Below, piece by piece: positions 36,674 to 47,259 of a stretch of DNA of 64,000 bases. Location of the stretch: contig NC_081415.1 in assembly GCF_030272615.1 (NCBI RefSeq), positions 266,139,925 through 266,203,924 of the forward strand. Reading direction: 5' to 3'. Under the pieces are notes generated by a model that searched no databases, was not told the origin of the DNA, and worked only from the letters and a program-made list of their open reading frames with translations. Positions within the stretch are counted from its first letter, which is position 1; each line of letters starts with the position of its first letter. The translations under genes and the position numbers were made by a program. This stretch comes from Cryptomeria japonica. Lineage: Eukaryota > Streptophyta > Pinopsida > Cupressales > Cupressaceae.

Positions 36674-37818
36674 TGTGTGTGTGAAAAAGTGAAAAGAGTC
36701 TGATAGCTGCAGGCACAACACTTCAATTAATCATTACATGTATGGTTAGTAAATCAATAATCAATAAATAATAAACCATAACAAAGCGACTAATTGCCTT
36801 CTAAAAGATGTGAGTATAAGATTGCTCTCAAATTTTTATAAGCAATACCAGTGACTAGACTGCACCAAGACGAAGGATTTAATCTACATGAGCATGATAT
36901 TAAATTATATGGATGCAAGATGGATGAATAATTCAAGCAATAATGAAATAAACTAAATATGCAAAAAGCTAAACTAAGATGCAATAATCTCAAAAAAACA
37001 AGCACAAGATCTTCAATGACTACAGAGCAAAATCAACATAATAATAATCTCCAAGGTGTTTCTCAAAAATCTCTTGGGTGGTTTGAATGATAATTGAAGG
37101 CTGAATTTATAGAGAATTCACAAGAAAGGTCAAGAAAAAGCACAATTTAAAATTAATTGAATAATTGAGAAATCGGGTTCAATTAACCTCGAGATAGATT
37201 CCAATTATAGTTTAATTGAAATGCATTTAAATAGGAAGTTCAAGTTGCATTAGAAATAAGAATTAATTAATTCCATGCATTTGTGATAAAAATAGATAAT
37301 TCTTTTATTTATTCAAGAAAAGAGTCTTTTTAATGCAACTGAACTTCTTTTTTCTCAAAAGCTTTGAGTTCTAATTTTAGAGAATAATTCAAATTAATTG
37401 TTTATTTTTATTTCAAGTTCTCAATTTAGAAAAAGAAATAATATCTCAAGTTTGATTTCTCTCTCAATTATTTTATTCTATTTTCAATTTAACTCTTGCT
37501 TTGTGATTAATTCCTCTTTTGTGACAAATTAATTCCTTTTTTGCATGATTACATGGCAAATTTATTAATTAATTAAATATGCTAGGATATTTAATAAATT
37601 AAATAGGATAATTGATCAAAATAGTATTCTTGAAATGATTCAATTAATTAAATAAATATTTAATTAATATTGAGTAATTGACTTGTCATACAATATTTGA
37701 TGATTGAAGAATTAATTAATTGTGCTCAAGATTGATTTAATTGTCTTTGGTTAGGACCTTGGTGACGTTGTCGAGATTAGGGGCCCATGGTTTAGATGAC
37801 CAATTTTAGGGTATTATA
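36674..37818 (-). repeat. 5' LTR of T, 1,145 bp
   Basis: Starts TGTGTGTGTGAAAAAG and ends TATTATA, where the other copy ends TATTACA. A block of about 22 bases around GATTCAAGCAATATGG present near 21170 is missing here near 36940, probably a repeat-slip loss. No gene is present. Confidence 0.92.
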
Positions 37819-39107
37819 GTCGCATTAGAGGAAGATTCACCGGCACCTATTGTCAAACCAGTAGAGCAGGCACTAGCAGCAAAAATTGATGAAAAAGATG
37901 AATGGATTATAGATAGTGGATGCTCGCATCATATGACTGGAGATAAAAGAAAATTCATATCATTTCAGGAAATTCATGGAGGTGTAGTGAGGTTTGGAGA
38001 TGATAAATCTTGTTTAATCAAAGGAAAAGGCACTATATCTTTGGATGGTAAGCATAATACTGACAATGTTTATTATGTAGAAGGTCTAAAGCATAATCTT
38101 TTGAGTGTTGGTTAGTTAGTGGAAAAAGGATTTCAGTTACAATTCAAGAATGGAAAATACAAAATCATAAACAGAACTAGATTGGAGAATGCAACTGGTA
38201 ATCATACTAAAGGTAATATCTTTCATTTGAATACAAGTGATAAGACATTCTTGATTGCACACAATGATGAAAGTTGGTTATGGCATAAAAGACTTTGTCA
38301 TGTGAATTTTGATTGCATTGTAAAGATCAATTCAACTAAGGCAGTAAGGGATTTACCTAAGATTGTGAAACCTCATAATCTGGTATCTAAGGAATGTCAA
38401 ATGGGAAAGCAAGTTAGAACAACTTTTAAGAGCATTACTGATAAATCCAATAATATTCTTGATTTAATTCACATTGATTTATGTGGACCAGCAAGAACAA
38501 GAAGTCTACAAGGTATAGATACTTTATGCTAATAATTGATGATTATTCTAGAATGTGTTGGGTTACTTTTATCAGAAGCTTTTGGAAGATTCAAGATATT
38601 CAAGGCAATGGTAGAAAATGAAACCGGCAAGAAAGTCAAATGTTTGAGATCATATCAAGGAGAAGAATTTACATCTAGAGAATTTAATGCATTCTATGAA
38701 GTGAATGGAATCAAAAGACAACTATCTACACCTCAGACACCCTAGCAGAATGGAGTTGTGGAAAGGAAGAATATAACTATTCTGGATGCAGCAAGAACCA
38801 TGTTGATGGAAGCAAATTTACCTCATGTGTACTGGAGAGAAGTAGTGAATATAGTGGTTTATACTTTCAACAAAATTTGTATCAAAAGTGAAACCGTTAA
38901 GACCCCTTATGAACTATGGTTTGGTCATAATCCTACTCTTAAATACTTCAGAATATTTGGAAGCAAATGTTATATTAGAAGAGATGAGCATGTTGGCAAA
39001 TTTGATCCTAGAAGTGATGAAGGAATATTTCTTGGTTATTCATCTAGAAGTAAGGCATATAGATGCTATAATAAAAGATTGCAGAAAAACATTGAGAGTA
39101 CTAATGT
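37819..39107 (+). pseudogene. Copia protease and integrase of P, second half
   Basis: Opens VALEEDSPAP, continuing the gag frame cut at 20897. The protease signature IIDSGCSHHMTG is near 37910. GAG-pre-integrase follows (WLWHKRLCHVNFDC, 38275), then the integrase core with IDLCGPARTRS near 38480 and NGVVERKN near 38750. The second catalytic aspartate, in the usual LRSDNGGEF, reads LRSYQGEEF near 38650, so the triad is broken. A further block (LRIFGSKCY-like, EGIFLGYSSRSKAYRC) runs to 39107, where homology stops. Stops occur at 38113, 38528 and 38743. Reverse transcriptase, RNase H and the 3' LTR are missing. Confidence 0.88.
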
Positions 39108-39326
39108 GAGTGATAGACCGGTTAGCTTAGTCTATCCTCCCTTAAGCTGATTGAACTTTGGTCATTTGTTTCTAATGTTGTCTCCATGAGTTTACAATCC
39201 ATCACCTTTTCTACTGAGATACACCACTTTCACCGATACCACTCCATCGGTCAGTGTTAGACATCAATGACAAATCTTAGCACATATATCGGTTCTCTAG
39301 ATTAACCAGTTTTGTCAATGCCAACA
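39108..39326 (-). repeat. Fragment of the 5' LTR of O
   Basis: Matches 985-1197 through the same end GTCAATGCCAACA. It carries only the outer 219 bases of the LTR. The left border is the deletion joint with P, the right border the old insertion point of O in R. Confidence 0.8.
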
Positions 39327-39589
39327 AGGGGTTGGTGCTCCTTTGGGTTGGTTCCCATAAATGTTGTAATCATATTTTTACTTGTGAGGCTAGATTAGAG
39401 CAATAGACTCTAACAATATTTCTCATCGAGGTTTTTCCTCGCTGTGGGTTTTCCTCGTATATCTTGTGTCATGTGCTTGTTGTGTGTGTGTGTGCAATTG
39501 TGTTTAAAGTTTTGATTATTAAGTAAGTTCATTTTTTTTAAAGACTCTCTAATTCACCCCCCCTCTCAGTGATCCATTTGTGTTCAACA
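39327..39589 (+). repeat. End of the 5' LTR of copia element R
   Basis: Ends TGTTCAACA, followed by a primer site. Contains CACCCCCCCTCTCAG and a GT run (39481-39497). The rest of this LTR would lie left of O, outside the window. No gene is present. Confidence 0.75.
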
Positions 39590-39591
39590 AT

Positions 39592-39602
39592 TGGTATCGG
39601 AG
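39592..39602 (+). other. Primer binding site of R
   Basis: TGGTATCGGAG, the tRNA-Met type with one A to G change. Confidence 0.75.
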
Positions 39603-39612
39603 ACTTAGGTTC

Positions 39613-40124
39613 TATTAGAATATTTAATCTTTACTTGGCTTAGGTTTATTTGTATTTAGTTTAAGATATTCCTTTGGAATTCCTACATGTAATTTGTCCT
39701 CTAGTACATGTGTGAGGACAAGTCATTTATTTTATTTCCCTTTATTAAGGAATATTAGATTTCTTCCATAAGAGGATGTGGACACATGGCACACACATTT
39801 TATGAATGATGGCATTCATAGATTTGGGAGTTACTTTGTAACTCCTCTTCTCATCTCTTTTTAAGAGATGTCTCCTCTCTCATTTCTTCTTCATGAAATT
39901 ATTGAAAAGAGATTCTTGCTCTCTCTCTCTCATTTTAGGCATTGCCTCATTCATAATATCACAAGGGGTTTTTCTTTGCTTTTCCTCTTTCAAAAGTTTG
40001 TGTGCCTCCTTCTTCACATTTGGGTGATTGCTCCAAGGTTTTTGCATTTCTCTTGATAACATTTACTTCATCAATAAACTTACTTGGATTTTGTTTTTCT
40101 TTCCTTGCTCTTGTATTTCTTTCA
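39613..40124 (+). repeat. 5' LTR of Q, 512 bp
   Basis: Starts TATTAGAATATTT (from TGTTAG), ends GTATTTCTTTCA. The CT repeat is short here (39919-39933). A TATA-like TTTTTAAGAGATG lies near 39858. No gene is present. Confidence 0.94.
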
Positions 40125-41669
40125 TGGTATCAGAGCGGGTTTCTAATCCTTGTTTTAAGTTGACATTGATGAAGGTTACCATTCTGTGAAGTTCACCTTC
40201 TTGGAGGCATTATTGAGAGTAGAAGTTCTTTCACTAATATTTTCTACTATGTAGGTTTTTTATTTCAGATTTTACAGGTTTAATCTTCTATTCTAGTTTT
40301 TTATTAAAAAAAAAAAAAGCTTTGGAAGGCTTGCCGCCAAAGTTTCTTCTTTCTGGTTTAAAGTTGTGGCTTTGGAAGGCTTGCCACCAAAGTTTCTGGT
40401 TTTTTTATTGTGAATAGTTTGGAAGGTTTACCGCCAAACTCAGCTTCCTTAATCTGTTTGGTCAGCTTACCGCCAAAACTGATTTATTATTAAATTGCAT
40501 TCTCTATTTGTTTGCAGGTTCTAACATTTCATTTACTTGCAAGTTTTTTTTTCCATAAAATAATTTTTTATATTGTTTCTTCATTGAATCTTTGTGTATT
40601 TACAAAAAAATATCAAAGTCTAACATTTTCTATAGGTTCTACCCTGTAAAAGGCATAAAATCTCTCTACTTGCAAATTATTATTGGTTTATTTTTCTTTT
40701 CTATCTGTTTCTATTTGATTCAGAGATATATTTTTGTTTTTGTTTTTTTTTCTCTAACATTTCCTGCAGATTAATAGACAGTTTTTTGTTTATAGATTTA
40801 AAAAAATTAGTTTTTCTCTGCTCTAATCCTTTTTGTTTTTTAATATTGTTTCAATCTTATTGGGTTAGTTATTCTTTAAATCGTACTATATTTCTCTATG
40901 CAATAGAGGTGTTGCGCTGCTCCTCGTGCATTCTTAAAATTCCATTATACTTTTGTCATAACGTCTCTGCCTCTATCTTCATATCATTTATGTTTTTTGC
41001 AGGTTCATATATATTAAAATCGTTATTCTTGTAACGCCTCTAACTTGTCCTTCGTTTCTGCTCTTACATCTGCATATATCCCTGCCCCTCTCTTCCTTCT
41101 AAATTCTCTTCCACGTTTCTTATTTTCTCTGTGGTATTTTGTAACGTAAGTACTTCATTAAATAATTTGCTTTTTGTTATTATTCTATCTCCCTTACCTT
41201 TCACGTAAGTTTTCTTTCCTTTATTATTAAAGTTAAATTCTCTTCAATATCTTCCACGTGAAAAAAAATTTAAAGTTTTAAAAAGTTTATATTAAAAAGT
41301 TAAAAATTTTATAAAGTTTTTTTATATAAAATTTCAAAAGTTTATAATTTTTTTTTTAAATGTTTTTATATATGAAGATTTTAATAAAGTTTTTAATTTG
41401 AATTTTTTATTTATTTCATTATTAAGAAAGATTTAAAGTTTTAATATATATATATATTATAAATTAAAAGTTAAGTTTTTTTAAAATTTAAATTTGTTAT
41501 TAAAACTTTGAAAATAGTATATTTTCATAAATATTTTTTTTAATTATTTATTAAGAAAGATTAATTTTTGTTCAAGCTTAATCAAGGAGGTTAATTTTTT
41601 CGAGGTAAAAAAAAAACAAGAACAAAAAAAACTCTATTCTCATCGTAATTTGTTCATTATTTTGCTATC
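40125..41669 (+). other. Leader of Q with primer site and stem-loop repeats
   Basis: Begins with the tRNA-Met primer site TGGTATCAGAGCGGG. Four related stem-loops stand at 40320-40342, 40370-40392, 40416-40440 and 40456-40479, each with a core like AAGGCTTGCCG. Beyond them lies very AT-rich sequence with long T runs, and no gene up to the gag ATG at 41670. Confidence 0.8.
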
Positions 41670-43394
41670 ATGTCTATTTTAATTCCTGAAATTAAGTTAA
41701 ATAGTAGTAATTATCATTCATGGAAAATGCATATTTCCTTTATATTTCATTTCAAACACCTATTGGATGTTGCTACTGATAAAACCTTTGAGCCCGCTAC
41801 AACTGCTCCTCAAGCCAACCAAGATAGATGGAAGGCTCAAAATGAGGAAGCACTTGGTTTAATTGGTATTTCAATGGTTCCTGATTTGTATGTTCTAATT
41901 GGAAATTGTACAAAAGCGTATGAAGCTTGGGAAATTTTAAAAACAACTTATGATAGCTCAAATGAATCCCAAAAAATTCAACTTCAAGATCAACTCGAAG
42001 ATCTCAGGTATACAGATTTTAAAAATATGGATGAATTCTTATTAAAGTTTGATTCTGTTAATAGTCAATTAATTGGTTTAGGAGTTACTCTAGCTGATTT
42101 ACATTTAATTCATCTTATTCTAAAAAAATGTCTTCCTCGTCAATTTCAGCAATTTATTACGAATATTCATGTTCAACTTGCTATTCCTAGCTTAGCTACT
42201 CAATTAACTTATGATATTTTTCGTAATTTATTACATCAAGAAGAAGCTAAATGAATTCAATTTGGTACTCTTAAATGTAGTGAACATGCTTTTATGTCTA
42301 AAAATCAAAATCATAATAATAATTTTAGATCCAATAATAATAATAATCATAATCATAATAATAATCACAAATCGTCTAATTATCAATCTCATTCTAAATC
42401 CTATCATAACAATTCTCATAATAATAATCATAATAATACGTACAATAATCAAAGGAATAATTCTCAAACAAGACCCCATTGCACATATTGTGGGAAAGAT
42501 GGACATATTACTAATAATTGTTTTAAGAAGCAAAATGGTAAAAAGCCCATGAACCAAAATAATCAAAATAATCAACAACATAAACCTCATTATAAGAAAG
42601 GTAATAATAATGGTAATTCATCTCATCATGCATTTACATGTACTTATAATGTTTCTCAACCACTTGAGTGGATTATTGATTCTGGTGCATCTCAACATGT
42701 TACCTCTCATAAAGAATGTTTTGAATCTTTGCATCCTGATACTTCTAATATTCCTATTCAATTAGCTAATAATCATAGTTGCAAAGTTGAAGCTATTGGT
42801 GATGTGAATGTTCCTAATGGGAAATTACATGATGTTCTTTATGTTCCTGAATTAAAATCAAACTTGATTTCAATTCCTAAACTTTGTCAAGATTATAAGA
42901 CTAACTTTTATAGGGGCATATGTTATATCATTGATCAAAAAACTAATCATGTTATTGCTACTACTAAAATGGATAGTGATAACTTATTCAAGTTCTATGA
43001 ATTTGCTCCTCCAAAGTATTCTTTGCTTACTACTGTTGATTTTACTATATGGCATGAAAGACTTGACCATCTCAATTCTGATTATTTTTCATTGATGCAA
43101 AAAGCAAATATGGTTGATGGATTGCCTAGTATTGTTGCTTCTCAAATTGTTTGCAATGGTTGCATGAGTGGTAAGATGTATAGGGAACCCTTTCCTCATG
43201 GTCAAGCTTGGAGGGCATATACTAAATTGCATCTAGTTCATAGTGATCTCTTGGGTCCCATGGAGAATCCCTCCATCCAAGGTTCAAGGTATGCTCTCAC
43301 CTTTGTTGATGATTTTTCAAGGAGAACATGGATATATTTCCCTCATTGTAAGATCAAGTGCTTGATGTGTTTACTGAATTTCATATGTTTGTAG
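41670..43394 (+). pseudogene. Copia Gag, zinc knuckle, protease and integrase start of Q
   Basis: MSILIPEIKLNSSNYHSW begins the copia Gag. The gag core runs to 42250, then a single TGA at 42252-42254. In the same frame an Asn/His-rich tract built on AAT codons (42300-42460) precedes the knuckle CTYCGKDGHITNNC. Protease shows WIIDSGASQHVTS near 42670. GAG-pre-integrase is WHERLDHLNSDY with the CNGCMSGK cysteines (near 43165). The integrase first aspartate is in LVHSDLLGPM near 43240. A frameshift at about 43345 moves the rest into another frame. Confidence 0.92.
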
Positions 43395-44231
43395 AAAGGC
43401 AATCTGGTTCTAAAATTAAGATTCTTCGTACTGACAATGGAAGAGAATATGTCAATAATGCATTTAATTCTTATTTGAAATCTTTTGGAATTAAACATGA
43501 GCTTACCATTCCTTATACACCACAACAAAATGGTGTGGCAGAACGGAAGCATAGGACCATTGTGGAAATGGCAAGATGCTTATTGCATGCAAAAAATATG
43601 GATTACAAGTTTTGGGTTGAAGCTATGGCTTGTGCAACTTATTTAATTAATAGAACACCTACCAAAGCCTTAAAGAATAAAACTCCTGAAGAAGCTTGGT
43701 CTGGTAGAAAGCCCAATTTGCAAAATTTAAGAATTTTTGGTTCCATAGCTTATGTTCACAAACCTAAGGAGAAAAGAAAAAAATTAGATGCTAAATCTTC
43801 TCCTTTTATTTTTGTTGGTTATGATGAAAATACTACAGGTTATAGAGTTTACAATCCTATTACTAACAAGGTAAAAGTTGCAAGAGATGTTTGTATTGCA
43901 GAAAAAGGCATTCATGATTGTTCTAAAGTGGAGGATGATGAACTTACTCAAAGCAAAGTTGTGCTTGTGGAGGACCAACCTCCTTCTCTTAACCCTACTC
44001 CTAATGCATCTCTTTCTATTCCTTCTAGTGATAGTGATGATGATAATAATAACTCTACTCCTCATGAATCTTCTTCTAGTGATGAATCCATTATTTCTAA
44101 AAGAAGACCTAAATGGTTTAAATCTTTAATTCAAGATAGTGATGAATACTTAGCTAGAATGGATAGACTTCAAGCTAGAAGAGTTAGTTATTGTAATTAT
44201 GCTTTAATGACTACTATTATGAATTCTAATG
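43358..44231 (+). pseudogene. Copia integrase of Q, up to the S insertion
   Basis: Continues the integrase after the frameshift: LRTDNGREYVNN gives the second catalytic aspartate, and TPQQNGVAERKHRT the glutamate. The C-terminal part has RIFGSIAYVHKP and a Ser/Asp/Asn-rich linker (43990-44090). It ends at the ATCCT duplication where S begins. All three catalytic residues are present across the two frames. Confidence 0.9.
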
Positions 44232-44236
44232 ATCCT

Positions 44237-45017
44237 TGTAGACACCTAAAATTGTCCAGTCTAATTAAATAAATTTTATTTATTTAATTACCTAAGCCTA
44301 ATTCTTCTATTAATTAAATAAATCTTTATTTATTTAATTAATTCATTTATCCTCTTCTAGCCTTATTTCTCATTTAAATAAATACATTTATTTATTTAAA
44401 TTATCATTTTCCTAAATTAAATAAATATCTTATTTATTTAATTGATCCCACTTCTTCTATTAATTAAATAAATCTTTATTTATTTAATTAATTCATTAAC
44501 CTTTTCCACCTATGACACATGTCATTCATTTCTTAATTTCTACACTACCTACCTCTTTCATTATTTTGGTATTTCTTTTACCTACCCTCTAATCCTAGCC
44601 GACCTCTCTTTTTACACCTCTCAATCTTAACCCTCCATTTCATATTGTGTCTTCTATTTAAGAAGATGCTTTCTTCATTGTCAAACCCTAATCACTCAGC
44701 CTAATCGACAATTTGGAGGACTCGACTACACTACGATTCTACTTGCAACCACATTCTGTTCTTTGTTGAGCTCTTGTGCATATGAAATCTGAGAGCAAAT
44801 ATATCAAACAAGATCAATGGAGATAGGAAGAATGGAGATCAAAACCCTATTGGACATGTGATGGTATAATCTTTCTGATTTCATGGATTTGCATTGTCTT
44901 AGGTAATCTTCATATGTTATGGTGGATCTTTGTTGATTGTTAGGCTAGGGTTTTGTGGTTGAATCCATTTAGTCTTTCAATATTGTTATTATTGTTATCC
45001 ATTTTCACCATATACAT
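44237..45017 (+). repeat. 5' LTR of S, 781 bp, with five palindromes
   Basis: Starts TGTAGACACC, ends ATATACA. Five AT-only palindromes of about 30 bases lie at 44262-44290, 44310-44341, 44372-44401, 44415-44443 and 44460-44491, for example TTAATTAAATAAAT mirrored around CTT. A TATA-like CTATTTAAGAAG lies near 44655. The right LTR repeats these. No gene is present. Confidence 0.95.
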
Positions 45018-47259
45018 TTTGGCACGCCCGGTGGGACTCTTGTTCCTTTGCATTTAACCTTTTTGTTGCAGATTTTGCATTTTTGAAGTTGCAGATCGGA
45101 CATTTTTCGACGGCATTTTAGGTTTTTCCGCGTCTGCAAGCGTTCGGATCGCGTCTCTGATTTTCAGAAGCGTCTGCGGTGTCTGGAATCGCGTCTGTGT
45201 TTCTGCCAAATTTTATTTTGTAGGTTTCTGAAAGGGGCGTCTGTGTTTCCGAACCGCGTCTGAGCTGTTTCTTCCCGCGTCTGTGTCCGAGAGAGGCGTC
45301 TGTGTATTTTGGCCGCGTCTGTGCATCACAGAACCGCATCTGTGTCATACAGATGCGTCTGTGTATGGTATAACAGCATCTGTGTTTTACTGTTTCAGAA
45401 TTTTAAATTTTTCTTTGGTTCAATTTTCGGATTTCGTACTTAGGGTTTCAGATCTAGTTTATTTTTGGACTAACCCTTGCAGATCTAGCTAACCAAGTTT
45501 GTGCAGCTTGTTTTGGAAGCAAAAAAATGTTTTTGTTGAAGGCCCCTTTTTCACAAAATCTTTTTGGGTTTTCCTAAAATTTACCTAACTTGTGTGCTTG
45601 CAGGAAGGGGTGATCATTTGAAACAACCCAAACTACTAACAAATTTGGTGGCAGGGCCTTGGCTAGGGTTTTATAATTTTGTTGTGTGCCTTGTTTTCAT
45701 AGACTAGCAAACACTTCCATTGGTGCACTAAAATTGAATCATTGTCTTTTGTGTCTTGAGCAATAGGCTCTTTTTGTTCAATCTTTAGAGGGCCTGTCTT
45801 CCCGTGTGGTCATTAGGACTACTAGTGAGAAGAGAACGACCCAAGTGGTAGCGAGGAAAACCCACCTCATCCGAACCACTATAATCAAATGTATTCATGG
45901 TGAAAACTATGAATAACGTGTGCTGATTGGTTCATACCGACACTATGTCTCCCCATAAACCCGTTTGATCAAATTTATTTGATCATTTGTAGGGCGTAAC
46001 CCCTACCGGCTGGGAGCCTTCTGTATTTACAGAGCTGAAAGTGCCGCATGTATGGCCACACGAGCGGATGCCCTTACTAGCACCATTTTGTTTTAGAGGC
46101 CCAAATCCTTCTAGTTGTTGGGGCAGGAGGTCGGACCTCTGGTAGTGGCCCACACACATACGGTTCTTAGTAGAGATACAAAGTTCACCATGGGGAGTTT
46201 TCATGGGGACTGATGCTTGGCTGACCCGAGAAGTGAGTGCCGAGGGTGGAGCCAGTGAGGTCAAGCATCTAAGTATCCACTCTGAATAGCGTAGCCTCGG
46301 GGGTAAAACCCTATGTGGGATCAACAACTATTGTCTTGGCCAGCCATAAGAATTGTGCTTGACTTATGTTAAACATTCAAAACAAATCAAGACCAAACAA
46401 CAAAACATTGTGTCTTTTGTGCCTTCAAGTGTATGCAAAATATTTTACATCAAACAACACACTTTTCTTGGAGTCATTTTGGAGTCTAAACACTTGCAAA
46501 CATTGAGTCCTCATCAACATTGTGTCCTCTTGTCACGAAAAATAGTCAAACAGTCAGATTTGGTCACAACAAAACAACTTCACAGATTGGAAAAATTGCA
46601 CGAAGTTTATAGAAACGTGTCTGTGTCTATTTTAACCGCGTCTGGGTAATCTAAGCGTGTCTGTGAAGGGCAGAATAGCGTATGTGTTTTTAGAAGCGTC
46701 TGTGTCGAACAGAGACACGTTTGTGTCTGGGAATCGCGTCTGTGCAGTATACAGTCGCGTCTGTGTTAGAAATTGCAAGAAAAATTTCACAGTCCAGCAA
46801 ACACAAGAAATCAGTTTCGGAATACTTGAGCTTCCTAGGTTGTTTCTTCAGGTTTCATCTAGCATTCAACCTATCCTTGGGTCTCATACAGTCCATCATT
46901 GCTTCACATCTCATTTTACATTCACAATTGTCTAAACTTGAGTCAAAAGGTCACTTGCTTGTCCTCATCATACTTTTCCCACACACTACATACAACACTT
47001 TGCTAAGTGGTCCCTCATCAAGGTTTCTTACCTTTGGGTCTCATTTGGTCTTACTTAGAGTCAAGGTCAGCTTACCTCATCAAGAGAAACTATCCTCTCT
47101 TTGGAAGTCACACCTACTCTACTACATACATACTTGGTCTTACACTTTGGACATTGCAAGTACACCTCAAGATTCATTTACATTCCATACAACTCTTGGT
47201 CTTCCATACTCTTTTCATTTTTCATCTAGTCTCTCACATCTTGGTCAAACACCTAGTTC
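45018..47259 (+). other. Leader of S: primer site and two GCGTCTGTGT clusters
   Basis: The primer site TGGCACGCCCGGTGGGACTC follows the LTR at 45021. The first cluster has about 12 copies of the GCGTCTGTGT type between 45130 and 45385 (exact at 45191, 45237, 45277, 45296, 45355). The second, 46615-46766, has about 8 (exact at 46696 and 46757). No coding region is convincing from 45018 to the gag start, though short open frames occur. Confidence 0.85.

Larger units (their letters stand above)
20898..37818 (-). mobile_element. Tat-like Ty3/gypsy element T with antisense PMD gene
   Basis: LTRs lie at 20898-22071 and 36674-37818. The duplication is GTCAC (20893-20897) against GTCGC (37819-37823), one transition apart, at a point where the two halves of the P frame fit together. 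Gag-pol reads right to left (34400 to 28772). A PMD gene reads left to right (23117-27170), between pol and the 3' LTR. A solo LTR lies inside that gene. Dual RNase H, the pol sequence and the polypurine tract place T with S in one lineage. Stops are frequent, so T is older or more decayed than S. Confidence 0.92.

Noticed and set aside
42231-42590. Ile/Met-rich minus-strand frame that looks like a membrane protein
   Set aside because: It is the shadow of the Asn/His-rich AAT-codon tract of the Q Gag on the other strand.
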